Source: Methylocystaceae bacterium UBA5192 (GTDB taxonomy: Bacteria > Pseudomonadota > Alphaproteobacteria > Rhizobiales > Beijerinckiaceae). From it: DNA of 26,436 nucleotides. Under the pieces are notes generated by a model. The model searched no databases and was not told where the DNA came from. It saw only the letters and a program-made list of their open reading frames with translations. The stretch is from assembly GCA_002412985.1 (NCBI GenBank), contig DHWC01000039.1, positions 9,620 through 36,055 on the forward strand, given 5' to 3'. Position numbers and translations under genes: made by a program. This document shows, piece by piece, positions 8,113-15,945 of this stretch. How positions within the stretch are numbered: the stretch's first letter is position 1; each line of letters begins with the position of its first letter.

Positions 8113-8664
8113 ATGACTACGCCCGCATCTCCGCCATCGCCTTATTCTGCTGCGCTCTCGAGTTCAAAAATAGAGTCGCACACGCTGTCTGTTTTAGTTG
8201 ATAACGAACCTGGCGTGCTTGCGCGCGTCGTTGGTCTGTTTTCTGGCAGAGGCTATAATATTGAAAGCTTGACGGTCGCAGAGGTGGCGCATGCAGAGCA
8301 TCTCTCGCGCATCACAATCGCAACCTCAGGCGCGCCTGAAACGATCGATCAAATTCATCATCAACTTGAACGTTTGGTTCCTGTCCATCAAGTCACCGAT
8401 TTGACAACCTCGGCCCGCTCGCTTGAGCGCGAGCTTGCGATGGTGAAAGTGCGTGGCCGGGGAGAAAATCGGGCTGACGCCTTACAATTAGCCGAGGCTT
8501 TTCGCGCCCGGATCATCGATGCAACGACAGAGAGCTTTATTTTTGAACTCTCTGGGAAGCCTGGAAAAATCGATGAATTCGTTGATTTGATGCGCCCAAT
8601 TGGGCTTGTAGAGGTCTCGCGAACGGGCGTAGCGGCGATTTCGCGGGGGCCAGAGCCCATCTAA
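8113..8664 (+). CDS. ilvN: Acetolactate synthase, small (regulatory) subunit
   Basis: A 183-residue regulatory subunit that binds IlvB and confers valine feedback inhibition. An ACT domain spans about 22-95 (HTLSVLVDNEPGVLARVVGLF, then GYNIESLTV), followed by the C-terminal ALS_ss domain with ERELAMVKV and the DATTESFIFELSG...IDEFVDLMRPIGLVEVSRTGVAAISRG block. The frame is open upstream into ilvB, but the ATG at 8113 is chosen because TGAGGA precedes it and the extra 19 residues have no family counterpart. The protein has a Ser/Pro-rich N-terminal extension of about 20 residues before the ACT domain. In operon with ilvB and probably ilvC. Confidence 0.96.
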   Translation: MTTPASPPSPYSAALSSSKIESHTLSVLVDNEPGVLARVVGLFSGRGYNIESLTVAEVAHAEHLSRITIATSGAPETIDQIHHQLERLVPVHQVTDLTTSARSLERELAMVKVRGRGENRADALQLAEAFRARIIDATTESFIFELSGKPGKIDEFVDLMRPIGLVEVSRTGVAAISRGPEPI

Positions 8665-8782
8665 CGAGAATTTTGACCTTCGCGGCGCCGCCGCGTAGAA
8701 GATGCCCGCACAGGGATTTATGGCGGCTTCCCGGCCGTCCCAAGCCGTTATCGGCATGAAAACACCAGAGGAAAAGAAGCAT

Positions 8783-9802
8783 ATGCGCGTTTATTACGAT
8801 CGGGACGCCGATATTAATCTGATCAAAGGCAAAAAGGTCGCCATCATTGGCTACGGCAGCCAAGGCTTCGCCCATGCGCTGAATTTGAAAGACAGCGGCG
8901 TTAAGGAATTGGTCGTGGCGCTTCGCCCGGGTTCCGCATCGGCGAAAAAAGCTGAAGGCGCTGGCATCAAAGTTATGACTGTCGCCGAAGCCGCCAAATG
9001 GGCCGATGTGGTTATGATGCTCACTCCGGATGAGTTGCAGGGCGATATCTACAATAATGAACTCGCTCCGAATTTGAAAAAAGGCGCCGCCTTACTCTTT
9101 GCGCATGGCCTCAACATTCATTTCAATTTGATTGAGCCGCGCGCAGATCTCGATATTGCGATGGTTGCGCCAAAGGGTCCAGGCCATACCGTCCGCGGAG
9201 AATATCTTAAAGGCGGCGGCGTGCCGACGCTTGTCGCCGTTCATCAAGATGCTTCAGGCAATGCAAAGCAAATTGCTCTCTCTTATGCATCTGCAAACGG
9301 TGGTGGCCGCGCGGGCATCATTGAGACAACGTTTAAAGAAGAGTGTGAAACAGATCTCTTTGGCGAACAGGTCGTTCTCTGTGGCGGATTAGTTGAATTG
9401 ATCCGCAATGGCTTTGAAACACTCGTCGAAGCAGGTTATGCGCCAGAGATGGCTTATTTTGAATGCCTGCACGAAGTAAAACTCATTGTCGATCTTATTT
9501 ATGAAGGCGGCATTGCGAATATGAACTATTCTGTGTCGAATACGGCGGAGTATGGCGAATATGTCACCGGACCCCGCATCATTACCCCTGAGACGAAAGC
9601 GGAAATGAAGCGTGTCCTTGAAGATATTCAGACCGGTAAATTTACCCGGGATTGGATGCTGGAAAATAAAGTTAATCAGACATCCTTCAAGGCTGTTCGC
9701 GCGCGTCATAACGCCCATCCAATTGAAGAGGTTGGCGCTAAGCTGCGGGCGATGATGCCGTGGATTGGTAAAAATAAACTGGTTGATAAAGACCGTAATT
9801 AA
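8783..9802 (+). CDS. ilvC: Ketol-acid reductoisomerase (NADP+)
   Basis: A 339-residue class I enzyme that isomerises and reduces acetolactate to 2,3-dihydroxyisovalerate (or the ethyl analogue), the second step of branched-chain amino acid synthesis. The Rossmann motif GYGSQG is at 23-28. The C-terminal helical domain carries the Mg-binding acidic residues in EECETDLFGEQVVLCGG and the ECLHEVKLIVDLIYEGG helix. The ATG at 8783 is preferred: GAGGAAAAG lies just before it and the protein then begins MRVYYDRDADINLIKGKK as in the family. An in-frame ATG at 8702 would add 27 unconserved residues. It follows ilvN by 118 bases, which include a GC-rich inverted repeat, and is closed by a strong terminator. 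Confidence 0.97.
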   Translation: MRVYYDRDADINLIKGKKVAIIGYGSQGFAHALNLKDSGVKELVVALRPGSASAKKAEGAGIKVMTVAEAAKWADVVMMLTPDELQGDIYNNELAPNLKKGAALLFAHGLNIHFNLIEPRADLDIAMVAPKGPGHTVRGEYLKGGGVPTLVAVHQDASGNAKQIALSYASANGGGRAGIIETTFKEECETDLFGEQVVLCGGLVELIRNGFETLVEAGYAPEMAYFECLHEVKLIVDLIYEGGIANMNYSVSNTAEYGEYVTGPRIITPETKAEMKRVLEDIQTGKFTRDWMLENKVNQTSFKAVRARHNAHPIEEVGAKLRAMMPWIGKNKLVDKDRN

Positions 9803-9820
9803 TAAGTAAAGAAAACAAAA

Positions 9821-9859
9821 AATACGCCCGCGCCTAATCTATGCGCGGGCGTATTTTTT
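9821..9859 (+). terminator. Intrinsic terminator of the ilvBNC operon
   Basis: A 13-bp perfect stem (AATACGCCCGCGC at 9821-9833, GCGCGGGCGTATT at 9843-9855) with a 9-base loop is flanked by A-rich sequence on the left and T residues on the right, so it may work in both directions. Confidence 0.94.
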
Positions 9860-10036
9860 ATTCATACGCAATCGATTGAGCGAAGATTGCCTTAAGATAA
9901 GTTGATTATTTCTCAGGAAAGATACCGCGGTCTAGCTTAATGCGACGTGGCGTATAAAAATGGATTTATTAGCGTAACATGTCATAATGCTTTTTGTCGC
10001 TGTAGGCGGCTTTTAAAGAGATGGAATGATCGGCGC

Positions 10037-10777
10037 GTGAAGTCTGAGTGCGACATTATTCAAGTTGATCGACTCGAATGTCGAATAACACAGCATAACT
10101 GGGCTTTTGAAAAAGAACGCGCGCAAGATATTTTACGCCATTGGCGCCTCTCCTCTGAGCGCAATCCCTCGCTATATGATGGCCGGATATTGCTGGCGCA
10201 ACGGATCGAGGCGGATCTGAGCGACGCTGAGCGCATATTGCGCGTTGATTTTTTTGAAACCTCTTTTTCAGCATTTATTGCGTGGCGTGATTTTGGCTGG
10301 CCGGATAAAACTGTCTTTAATTGTTTTTCTCAGGCGGCTGTTTGTGCGCGTGAGGGCGCCTTTTTATTGGGTCAGATGGCTTTAGATCATTCCAATGCTG
10401 GCGCATTCTACTTTCCCTGCGGTAATCCGGATTTATCAGATGTGTGTCCATCCGGGATGGTTGATCTGCGGGCGAGTCTCATCCGAGAATTGCGCGAGGA
10501 AACTGGGCTGGAGGCCAGCGAGGGACAAGAAGCGCGCGACTGGGTAATTGTGTTTGATGGTCAAAGAGCGGCCTGCATTCGCCGGTTTGACTGGCCGGTC
10601 GCGCATAAAGCGCTTAAAGAGCGTGTCGACGCCTTTCTTTCCGCCCAATCTCAGCCAGAGCTTGCTGGCGTTGTCTTCCTCAAGGATCCGGCGGCGTTAG
10701 AGGAAATCGCTTTGCCTCCTTTCATGAAAATTTATCTCAATTCCGCCTTTAGATCTGCGGCTGGGATGAATTTCTGA
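10037..10777 (+). CDS. NUDIX-type hydrolase with a divergent Nudix box
   Basis: A protein of about 246 residues carrying the right half of a Nudix box, RELREETGLEA, preceded by FYFPCGNPDLSD and GMVDLRASLI. Nudix proteins hydrolyse nucleoside diphosphates linked to another group, using Mg held by the REUxEE glutamates. The metal-binding glutamates REL-REE are present, but the earlier Glu of GX5EX7REUXEEXGU is replaced (a Val lies at that place), so the fold is likely and the substrate unknown. The start is uncertain: the frame opens with an ATG at 9947, but the first 30 codons (Cys/Arg-rich) look non-coding, and a GTG at 10037 with GGAA upstream gives a more natural beginning. It lies alone between the ilv terminator and aroKB, 51 bases before the latter. 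Confidence 0.75.
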   Translation: MKSECDIIQVDRLECRITQHNWAFEKERAQDILRHWRLSSERNPSLYDGRILLAQRIEADLSDAERILRVDFFETSFSAFIAWRDFGWPDKTVFNCFSQAAVCAREGAFLLGQMALDHSNAGAFYFPCGNPDLSDVCPSGMVDLRASLIRELREETGLEASEGQEARDWVIVFDGQRAACIRRFDWPVAHKALKERVDAFLSAQSQPELAGVVFLKDPAALEEIALPPFMKIYLNSAFRSAAGMNF

Positions 10778-10828
10778 TCCGCGCAGTATAAATTGCCGTC
10801 CGAAACGTAACGCCAGGCCTCAAGGTCA

Positions 10829-12610
10829 ATGCTCGAAAGCCCTACCGACGTCCGAACTGGAGAAATCCTCGCTGCTCTTGGCGGCCGGGCAATCGTGCTC
10901 GTGGGCATGATGGGTTCGGGCAAAAGCGCAATTGGCTATCGATTGGCCGCGCGCCTGGGTCTGCCTTTTGTTGACGCCGACGCAGAAATCGTCAGAGCTG
11001 CAGCAGGCATGCCGATCGGTGAGATTTTTGCAAAATATGGCGAGGCTTATTTCCGTGACGGCGAGCGTCGCGTCATCATGCGCTTGCTCAACGCCGGTCA
11101 AATGGTTCTTGCAACAGGCGGTGGCGCCTTTATGGATGTGCGCACGCGGGATCGCATTGCTCAGCGTGGCGTCTCTATCTGGTTGGACGCCGATCTGAAA
11201 ACGCTCATGAAGCGCGTGAGACGTAAAAATGATCGTCCGCTTCTGCATACTGAAAATCCAGAAGAGACCTTACGCGTGCTGCTAGAGGCGCGTCGGCCAA
11301 TCTACCAGCTTGCCGATATTCGCGTTCCCTCACATGACGCCCCTCAAGACGCCATGGTGGATGAGACTCTGGATGCGCTCGTGACCGGTCTTGAGAAATT
11401 ACAAAAAACACGCCCAATCGCGCCTGACAAGGAAATTGCTAGGATCATGACGCATCTTTATCCGCACCGCGCTGCAGGCGATGCGACCGACGCCGCCCAT
11501 CGCGAGATTATCAAAGTGGGACTTGAGGGTCGCGCCTATGACATTGTGATTGGCGCTAACTTGATCGAAGAGGCTGGCGTGCGAATAGCGGCGTTGGCGC
11601 CGGGCGCAGCATGCGCTGTGATTACGGATGAAAATGTTGCGCGTCTTCATCTCGCCAAGCTTGAGAAAAGTCTGCAAGATTCCGGAATTCGCTTTAGCAC
11701 GATCATTGTGCCCGCTGGAGAGAGTTCAAAATCCTTATCCGTTTATGGTCGCGTGTGCGATGAGGTCCTTGCAGCAAAAATAGAGCGGCGCGATCTTGTT
11801 GTTGCTTTTGGCGGTGGCGTTGTTGGCGATCTGGCCGGTTTTGTCGCTGCAAGCGTGCGGCGAGGCTCGCGCTTCGTGCAAATTCCGACGACGCTTTTGT
11901 CGCAAGTTGACTCATCGGTTGGCGGCAAAACGGGCATTAACTCAGCCTATGGTAAAAATCTTATCGGCGCATTTCATCAACCCGCCCTCGTGCTTGCAGA
12001 TGTTGATGTTCTGCGCACGCTGTCGCCAAGAGAGTTTCGCGCTGGCTACGCAGAAGTTGTAAAATATGGCCTGATTGGCGATGCGCGTTTTTTCCAATGG
12101 TTAGAGGCGGACGCTGAGGCGGTTTTTCATAGCCGGGCAGAGCAAATTTGCGCCGTAGCGGTTAGTTGCGAAACTAAGGCGAATATTGTTGCGCGCGATG
12201 AGCTGGAGCAAGGCGATCGCGCTTTGCTCAATCTTGGCCACACCTTTGGCCACGCCTTAGAAGCGCTCATGCACTATAATAGCGAACGACTGGTTCATGG
12301 CGAAGGCGTTGCGATTGGTATGGTTTGCGCCATGCGGTTTTCACAGAAATTAGGTTTTTGCTCCTGGGAGGATGTCGAGCGCGTCGAGCGACATCTTGTA
12401 GGCGTAGGTTTGCCAACAAAAATAAATGATATCCCAGGCTGGAGCGATGACGCAGAGGCGATTTTGAAAGCGATGTATCAAGATAAAAAAGTAGAAGGCG
12501 GCGCTTTAACCTTTATTTTGACGCATGGCATTGGTGAAGCGTTTATCGCTAAGGGAGTGGATCCTCAGCAAGTGCGCGCTTTTCTGATAGAAGAACTCGA
12601 ACGGACGTAA
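10829..12610 (+). CDS. aroKB: Bifunctional shikimate kinase / 3-dehydroquinate synthase (AroK-AroB fusion)
   Basis: One uninterrupted 593-residue chain holds two shikimate-pathway enzymes. Residues about 20-190 are shikimate kinase: Walker A GMMGSGKS at 26-33, FVDADAEI, FRDGER and ATGGGA substrate-site motifs, and the lid NDRPLL at 134-139. After a linker at about 195-225, residues 226-593 are 3-dehydroquinate synthase: GGGVVGDLAGF (328-338), VDSSVGGKTGIN (360-371) and metal ligands E409, H471 (with H475 nearby) and H490. DHQ synthase catalyses step 2 and shikimate kinase step 5 on the way to chorismate. In most alphaproteobacteria aroK and aroB are separate adjacent genes; fused AroKB proteins are known (for example in Thermotoga). 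The start follows AAGGTC. The membrane-protein gene begins 5 bases after its stop. Confidence 0.96.
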   Translation: MLESPTDVRTGEILAALGGRAIVLVGMMGSGKSAIGYRLAARLGLPFVDADAEIVRAAAGMPIGEIFAKYGEAYFRDGERRVIMRLLNAGQMVLATGGGAFMDVRTRDRIAQRGVSIWLDADLKTLMKRVRRKNDRPLLHTENPEETLRVLLEARRPIYQLADIRVPSHDAPQDAMVDETLDALVTGLEKLQKTRPIAPDKEIARIMTHLYPHRAAGDATDAAHREIIKVGLEGRAYDIVIGANLIEEAGVRIAALAPGAACAVITDENVARLHLAKLEKSLQDSGIRFSTIIVPAGESSKSLSVYGRVCDEVLAAKIERRDLVVAFGGGVVGDLAGFVAASVRRGSRFVQIPTTLLSQVDSSVGGKTGINSAYGKNLIGAFHQPALVLADVDVLRTLSPREFRAGYAEVVKYGLIGDARFFQWLEADAEAVFHSRAEQICAVAVSCETKANIVARDELEQGDRALLNLGHTFGHALEALMHYNSERLVHGEGVAIGMVCAMRFSQKLGFCSWEDVERVERHLVGVGLPTKINDIPGWSDDAEAILKAMYQDKKVEGGALTFILTHGIGEAFIAKGVDPQQVRAFLIEELERT

Positions 12611-12615
12611 TTTAA

Positions 12616-13920
12616 ATGCATGGTCTTGAAGCTGGCGGGCCACAGGTCGATATTTGGACGGCGATCCTCATCGTTGCATTTTGCATTTTTCTTTCTGCTT
12701 TTTTTTCTGGATCTGAAACCGCGCTGACTGCGGCTTCGCATGCGCGTATGCATACTTTAGAAAAAGAGGGAGATAAGCGGGCGGCCGCTGTGATGCGGCT
12801 GTTAAGACAACGCAACCGGATGATTGCCGCCTTGTTGCTTGGCAGCACGCTGGGCAATATTGGCAGTTCCGCCTTCACCACGAGCGTTTTAGTCGTCATC
12901 GCGGGAGATAATGGCGCCGTTTACGCCACAATCCTCATGACAGCCTTATTATTGGTCTTTGCAGAAGTTTTACCAAAGACTTTCGCGATTAATCATCCCG
13001 ATACATTTTCTTTGCGCGTGGCTAAATTTATTGAGCCGTTCGTTTCTATTTTTGGCCCATTATTGGCGGCGGTTGAATTTATTGTTCGGAGCGTTCTTCG
13101 GCTCGTTGGCGTGGAGCTCAGTCACGATCGAACAATGCTGTCTCCCTACGAAGAACTTAAAGGCGCGGTCGATATTCTCCATGAAGAAGGCAATGTGGAG
13201 CGCGCCGCCCGAGATATGTTTGGCGGCGTCTTAGATCTTCAGGTTTTGCATGTTTCAGACGTGATGATTCATCGGACAAAAATGCGCACCATAGATGCTG
13301 ATTTATCGCCAGTTCAAATAGTGCGTGAGGTCTTGTCGTCGCCATTTACCCGTATGCCGCTGTGGCGCACGCAATCAGATAATTTTGTCGGCGTGCTTCA
13401 TTCAAAAGATCTCCTGCGTGCGCTTGACGCCGCTGGCGGCGAGGCGGAGAAAATTAATATTGATGAAGTTATGTCTGAGCCATGGTTTGTGCCAGAGGCG
13501 ACGACGCTTGAAGATCAACTTGAAGCCTTCCTTAAGCGTAAGACGCATTTTGCGCTCGTCGTAGATGAATTTGGCGAGGTCATGGGTCTCGTGACCCTTG
13601 AGGATATTCTTGAAGAAATTGTAGGCGATATTCGCGATGAGCATGATTTAGCCGTTCAAGGCGTTCGCCCACAGCCAGACGGATCCGTTTTAATTGATGG
13701 CGCTGTTCCGGTGCGCGATCTTAACCGCGTTATGGCCTGGAACCTTCCAGATGAAGAAGCCACAACGATTGCAGGATTGGTGATCCATGAAGTTGGCGCC
13801 ATTCCTGAAGCAGGCCAGGTCTTCACCTTTCACGGGTTTAGATTTGAAGTTATGCGGAAAATTCGCAATCGCGTTACGGCGCTAAAAGTGACGCCGCAAG
13901 ATCTTGCGCAAGAAGACTAG
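12616..13920 (+). CDS. CNNM/CBS/CorC-domain membrane protein (HlyC/CorC family)
   Basis: A 434-residue integral membrane protein. The N-terminal CNNM (DUF21) domain has helices near 12-34, 68-96, 103-120 and 138-165 with the family motifs FFSGSETA (29-36) and FAEVLPKT (115-122). Two CBS domains follow (about 205-340, including VSDVMIHRTKM, SPFTRMPLW, VVDEFGEVMGLVTLEDILEEIVG), then a CorC_HlyC transporter-associated domain (about 345-430). Family members are linked to Mg2+/Co2+ export or resistance (CorB/CorC, YfjD, CNNM); the old hemolysin label is not well supported. It starts 5 bases after aroKB and is presumably co-transcribed, a neighbourhood often seen in Rhizobiales. Transported ion is unproven. 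Confidence 0.93.
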   Translation: MHGLEAGGPQVDIWTAILIVAFCIFLSAFFSGSETALTAASHARMHTLEKEGDKRAAAVMRLLRQRNRMIAALLLGSTLGNIGSSAFTTSVLVVIAGDNGAVYATILMTALLLVFAEVLPKTFAINHPDTFSLRVAKFIEPFVSIFGPLLAAVEFIVRSVLRLVGVELSHDRTMLSPYEELKGAVDILHEEGNVERAARDMFGGVLDLQVLHVSDVMIHRTKMRTIDADLSPVQIVREVLSSPFTRMPLWRTQSDNFVGVLHSKDLLRALDAAGGEAEKINIDEVMSEPWFVPEATTLEDQLEAFLKRKTHFALVVDEFGEVMGLVTLEDILEEIVGDIRDEHDLAVQGVRPQPDGSVLIDGAVPVRDLNRVMAWNLPDEEATTIAGLVIHEVGAIPEAGQVFTFHGFRFEVMRKIRNRVTALKVTPQDLAQED

Positions 13921-13935
13921 CGCTCAGTCGCAGCC

Positions 13936-14955
13936 TTAAATTTCAGCCGTAATTGTCGCCTGAAATCCTTGTGGCGGAAAAAGGAAAGCAATATCGCCGC
14001 CAAATTGGCGGGTCAAAACATCCTGCATTAAATATTGGCCAACGCCAGACTTGCTGGGCGGCTCGACGATTGGGCCATTCTGCTCGCGCCACAATAAGAT
14101 CAATCTTTTTTTGCCGTCCTCTTCTTTTTCAATACGCCAATTCAACGTAACGCGGCCTGTTTCATTGGCCAGTGCGCCATGACGAATGGCGTTAGAGAGA
14201 AGCTCATGCAAGGTCATACCAAGCGCCAAGGTCACCTCAGAGCGAAGTTCAAGATCTTCGCCCCCAAGATCCACGCGTTCAGCAAGATCTGGACTGCAGC
14301 AAGCGAGGGTTATTTCAACAAGTTCCCTTAAGGGCGTGGTTGTCCAGGATTTCTTCACCAATAAGGTTGATATGGCGCCAAGGCATTGCACCCGATCAGA
14401 GAGATTGGTGCGAAATTCGCCGATATCAGTGGCTGAGCGCGCTGTGATATTCGTGATGCCTTGCATCATCGCCAGCGCATTATTAACGCGATGATGAAGT
14501 TCAAGATTCATTGTGCGACGGTGCTCGTCGGCCTCATCAATTTGCTGTGATACTTCCTGAAGTTTTAGGCGCTTTTGTTTTAGTCGATCATCAATGCGCG
14601 TGAGCGTTGCAGCGATCAGGTCGATTTCAATCGCGCCGGTTTTTTGCCATGAAAGTTCCTGACCAAGATCTTGTCCAAGGTAAAGTTTTTCGCTCAGCTC
14701 AGCTAATTGGCCAAGCGCTTTATCTTGTCTGCGTTGATTGAACAGAAGATAAATAATTGCCGCACTGGCTAAAGCTAAGGCGATAAAAAGAGCGGGCGGC
14801 GTGACGTGAAGCGCAGCGCTTAGATCTGCTGCTTGCGCCTTATCGGACAAAGCAAAGAGCACTAAAGAAAAAGCCCAAAGCAAGACGGTCAGTGATGGCG
14901 CGCTTAGTCTTTTTACCAATCCTAAGCCTCCTTTAGGGTTTTTGCGCCGGAGCAT
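13936..14955 (-). CDS. HWE/HisKA_2 sensor histidine kinase (PhyK-like)
   Basis: A 339-residue membrane kinase. Two helices (about 21-41 and 53-73) enclose a very short periplasmic loop, followed by a HAMP-like or coiled-coil linker to about 148. The phosphorylation box is LELHHRVNNALAMM (151-164, His 154 or 155). The catalytic domain has LHELLSNAIRHG (N-box, N255) and WRE at 289-291, the mark of HWE kinases. Such kinases next to phyR commonly phosphorylate PhyR to trigger the general stress response; the partner here is inferred from position. The frame is open upstream into ecfG, but the ATG at 14955 avoids overlap and places a natural membrane start. It follows ecfG by 28 bases in the same direction. 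Confidence 0.88.
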   Translation of the reverse strand: MLRRKNPKGGLGLVKRLSAPSLTVLLWAFSLVLFALSDKAQAADLSAALHVTPPALFIALALASAAIIYLLFNQRRQDKALGQLAELSEKLYLGQDLGQELSWQKTGAIEIDLIAATLTRIDDRLKQKRLKLQEVSQQIDEADEHRRTMNLELHHRVNNALAMMQGITNITARSATDIGEFRTNLSDRVQCLGAISTLLVKKSWTTTPLRELVEITLACCSPDLAERVDLGGEDLELRSEVTLALGMTLHELLSNAIRHGALANETGRVTLNWRIEKEEDGKKRLILLWREQNGPIVEPPSKSGVGQYLMQDVLTRQFGGDIAFLFPPQGFQATITAEI

Positions 14956-14983
14956 TCTTTTAACATCGTTCGACCTAAAACGG

Positions 14984-15517
14984 TTAAGCTTTATTTGGGC
15001 CATTCGTTTCAAGGTCAAGATTCGTCGCGCCATCCACCATGCCAAGATGTTCAGCAAGTTTTGCCCGTGCGCGATTTAGGCGGCTTTTAACCGTTCCAAC
15101 AGCAATATTGCACACCTGTGCGGCCTCCTCATAGGAGAGCTCGGTAACGCCAATCATGAGGAGGATCTCGCGATGATCTTCTGGTAATTTATTTAAAGCG
15201 CGCTGCACGTCCTGCATCGTTAAGCGTGACTCTTGTTCGCCGCCAACGAGGATCTGTTCTGCATGGGTGTTATCGCTATCTTGCACTTCGCGCGCAAGTT
15301 TTCGATATTGGTTGAAGTAAGTGTTGCGCAAGATCGTCACAAGCCAGGCGCGGAAATTTGTGCCTAGTGCGAAAGATTCCGTATGCGTCCAAGCCTTAAC
15401 CAGGGTTTCTTGGACCAAATCATCCGCGACAGTTGTTGAGCCAGAAAGCGATAAGGCGAATGCCCGAAGATAGGGCATTTCCGCCACCATCATATCGGCA
15501 AAGGCATTTTCACTCAT
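14984..15517 (-). CDS. ecfG: General stress response sigma factor EcfG (ECF15)
   Basis: A 177-residue ECF sigma factor. Region 2 spans about 10-75 (MPYLRAFALSLSG, DDLVQETLVKAW, TNFRAWLVTILRN) and region 4 about 100-160 (ALNKLPEDHREILLMIGVTELSYEEAAQVCNIAVGTVKSRLNRAR). Region 4 resembles the EcfG group, which NepR holds inactive until phosphorylated PhyR removes NepR. The ATG at 15517 is chosen because it overlaps the nepR stop as ATGA, the usual translationally coupled arrangement; a longer frame to 15601 would overlap nepR heavily. An exact EcfG-type promoter precedes nepR, so the pair should be self-activating. Confidence 0.95.
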   Translation of the reverse strand: MSENAFADMMVAEMPYLRAFALSLSGSTTVADDLVQETLVKAWTHTESFALGTNFRAWLVTILRNTYFNQYRKLAREVQDSDNTHAEQILVGGEQESRLTMQDVQRALNKLPEDHREILLMIGVTELSYEEAAQVCNIAVGTVKSRLNRARAKLAEHLGMVDGATNLDLETNGPNKA

Positions 15518-15744
15518 TTCTTCTCGCGTTGTTTGGCTTCTAGCCGCGCAAGGAGAACGAGGAGTTTGTCCGGCATGGGTTGGTGGACCAAATCGTCGCA
15601 AAAGGAACGAAAGACCCTCCCCAATTGGTCTTGGATCTTTGGATCGAGCGCGGGGACGTGTTCGCCCGGGATCCCGGCCTCAGGCCGGCCTGGGCTCGCA
15701 GCAGCTTCCTCGGAGGCCTTGTTAGCTTCTTCCCCCATGGTCAT
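15514..15744 (-). CDS. nepR: Anti-sigma factor NepR
   Basis: A 76-residue NepR. After a low-complexity Glu/Ala/Pro N-terminus, the conserved domain at 34-72 (LDPKIQDQLGRVFRSFCDDL, then VHQPMPDKLLVLLARLEAKQ) supplies the two helices that bind either EcfG or the sigma-like domain of PhyR. The ATG at 15744 is chosen over an upstream in-frame start because GGAAG lies 7 bases before it on the minus strand; another ATG is two codons downstream. It overlaps ecfG by four bases (ATGA) and is divergent from phyR, the standard general stress response layout. Confidence 0.93.
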   Translation of the reverse strand: MTMGEEANKASEEAAASPGRPEAGIPGEHVPALDPKIQDQLGRVFRSFCDDLVHQPMPDKLLVLLARLEAKQREKK

Positions 15745-15820
15745 CGATTCTTCCAAAAACCTTAAATTTGATGGGATGGACAATCTACATTGATCAGCCA
15801 AGGGCGCTCCGTGTTAACAA

Positions 15821-15845
15821 AACGCGCCAGCTCGCGGAATGTTCC
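15821..15845 (-). promoter_or_regulatory. EcfG-dependent promoter of nepR-ecfG
   Basis: On the minus strand GGAAC (15841-15845) is followed after exactly 16 bases by CGTT (15821-15824), the consensus for EcfG-type sigma factors. It sits about 77 bases before nepR. Its presence implies positive autoregulation of the module. Confidence 0.88.
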
Positions 15846-15945
15846 CCCTAGAAGGGCTTTTTCAAGGCGTAAGAGTAGAATATTGCCCTCGAACAGCATA
15901 ATCTCGCGCACTTGAGGAAATTGTTGAAAGGCCACGGACGTTAAA

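Noticed and set aside
8702..8782. Longer ilvC start adding 27 residues
   Set aside because: The family begins at MRVYYDRDAD, and the best ribosome-binding site lies directly before 8783.
10826..11248. 140-codon open frame on the minus strand under aroKB
   Set aside because: It lies fully within the shikimate kinase domain, is rich in His/Cys/Arg as antisense frames are here, and has no recognisable family.
14956..15057. Longer histidine kinase start inside ecfG
   Set aside because: It would overlap ecfG by 74 bases and add 34 basic residues without family support.
15518..15601. Longer ecfG start overlapping nepR
   Set aside because: The added residues are the antisense-like shifted reading of nepR codons; the ATGA overlap at 15514-15517 is the normal arrangement.
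15836..15860. Plus-strand EcfG promoter for phyR from the GGAAT at 15836
   Set aside because: After 16 or 17 bases the sequence is CTTT or TTTT, not CGTT, and the first element is GGAAT rather than GGAAC.
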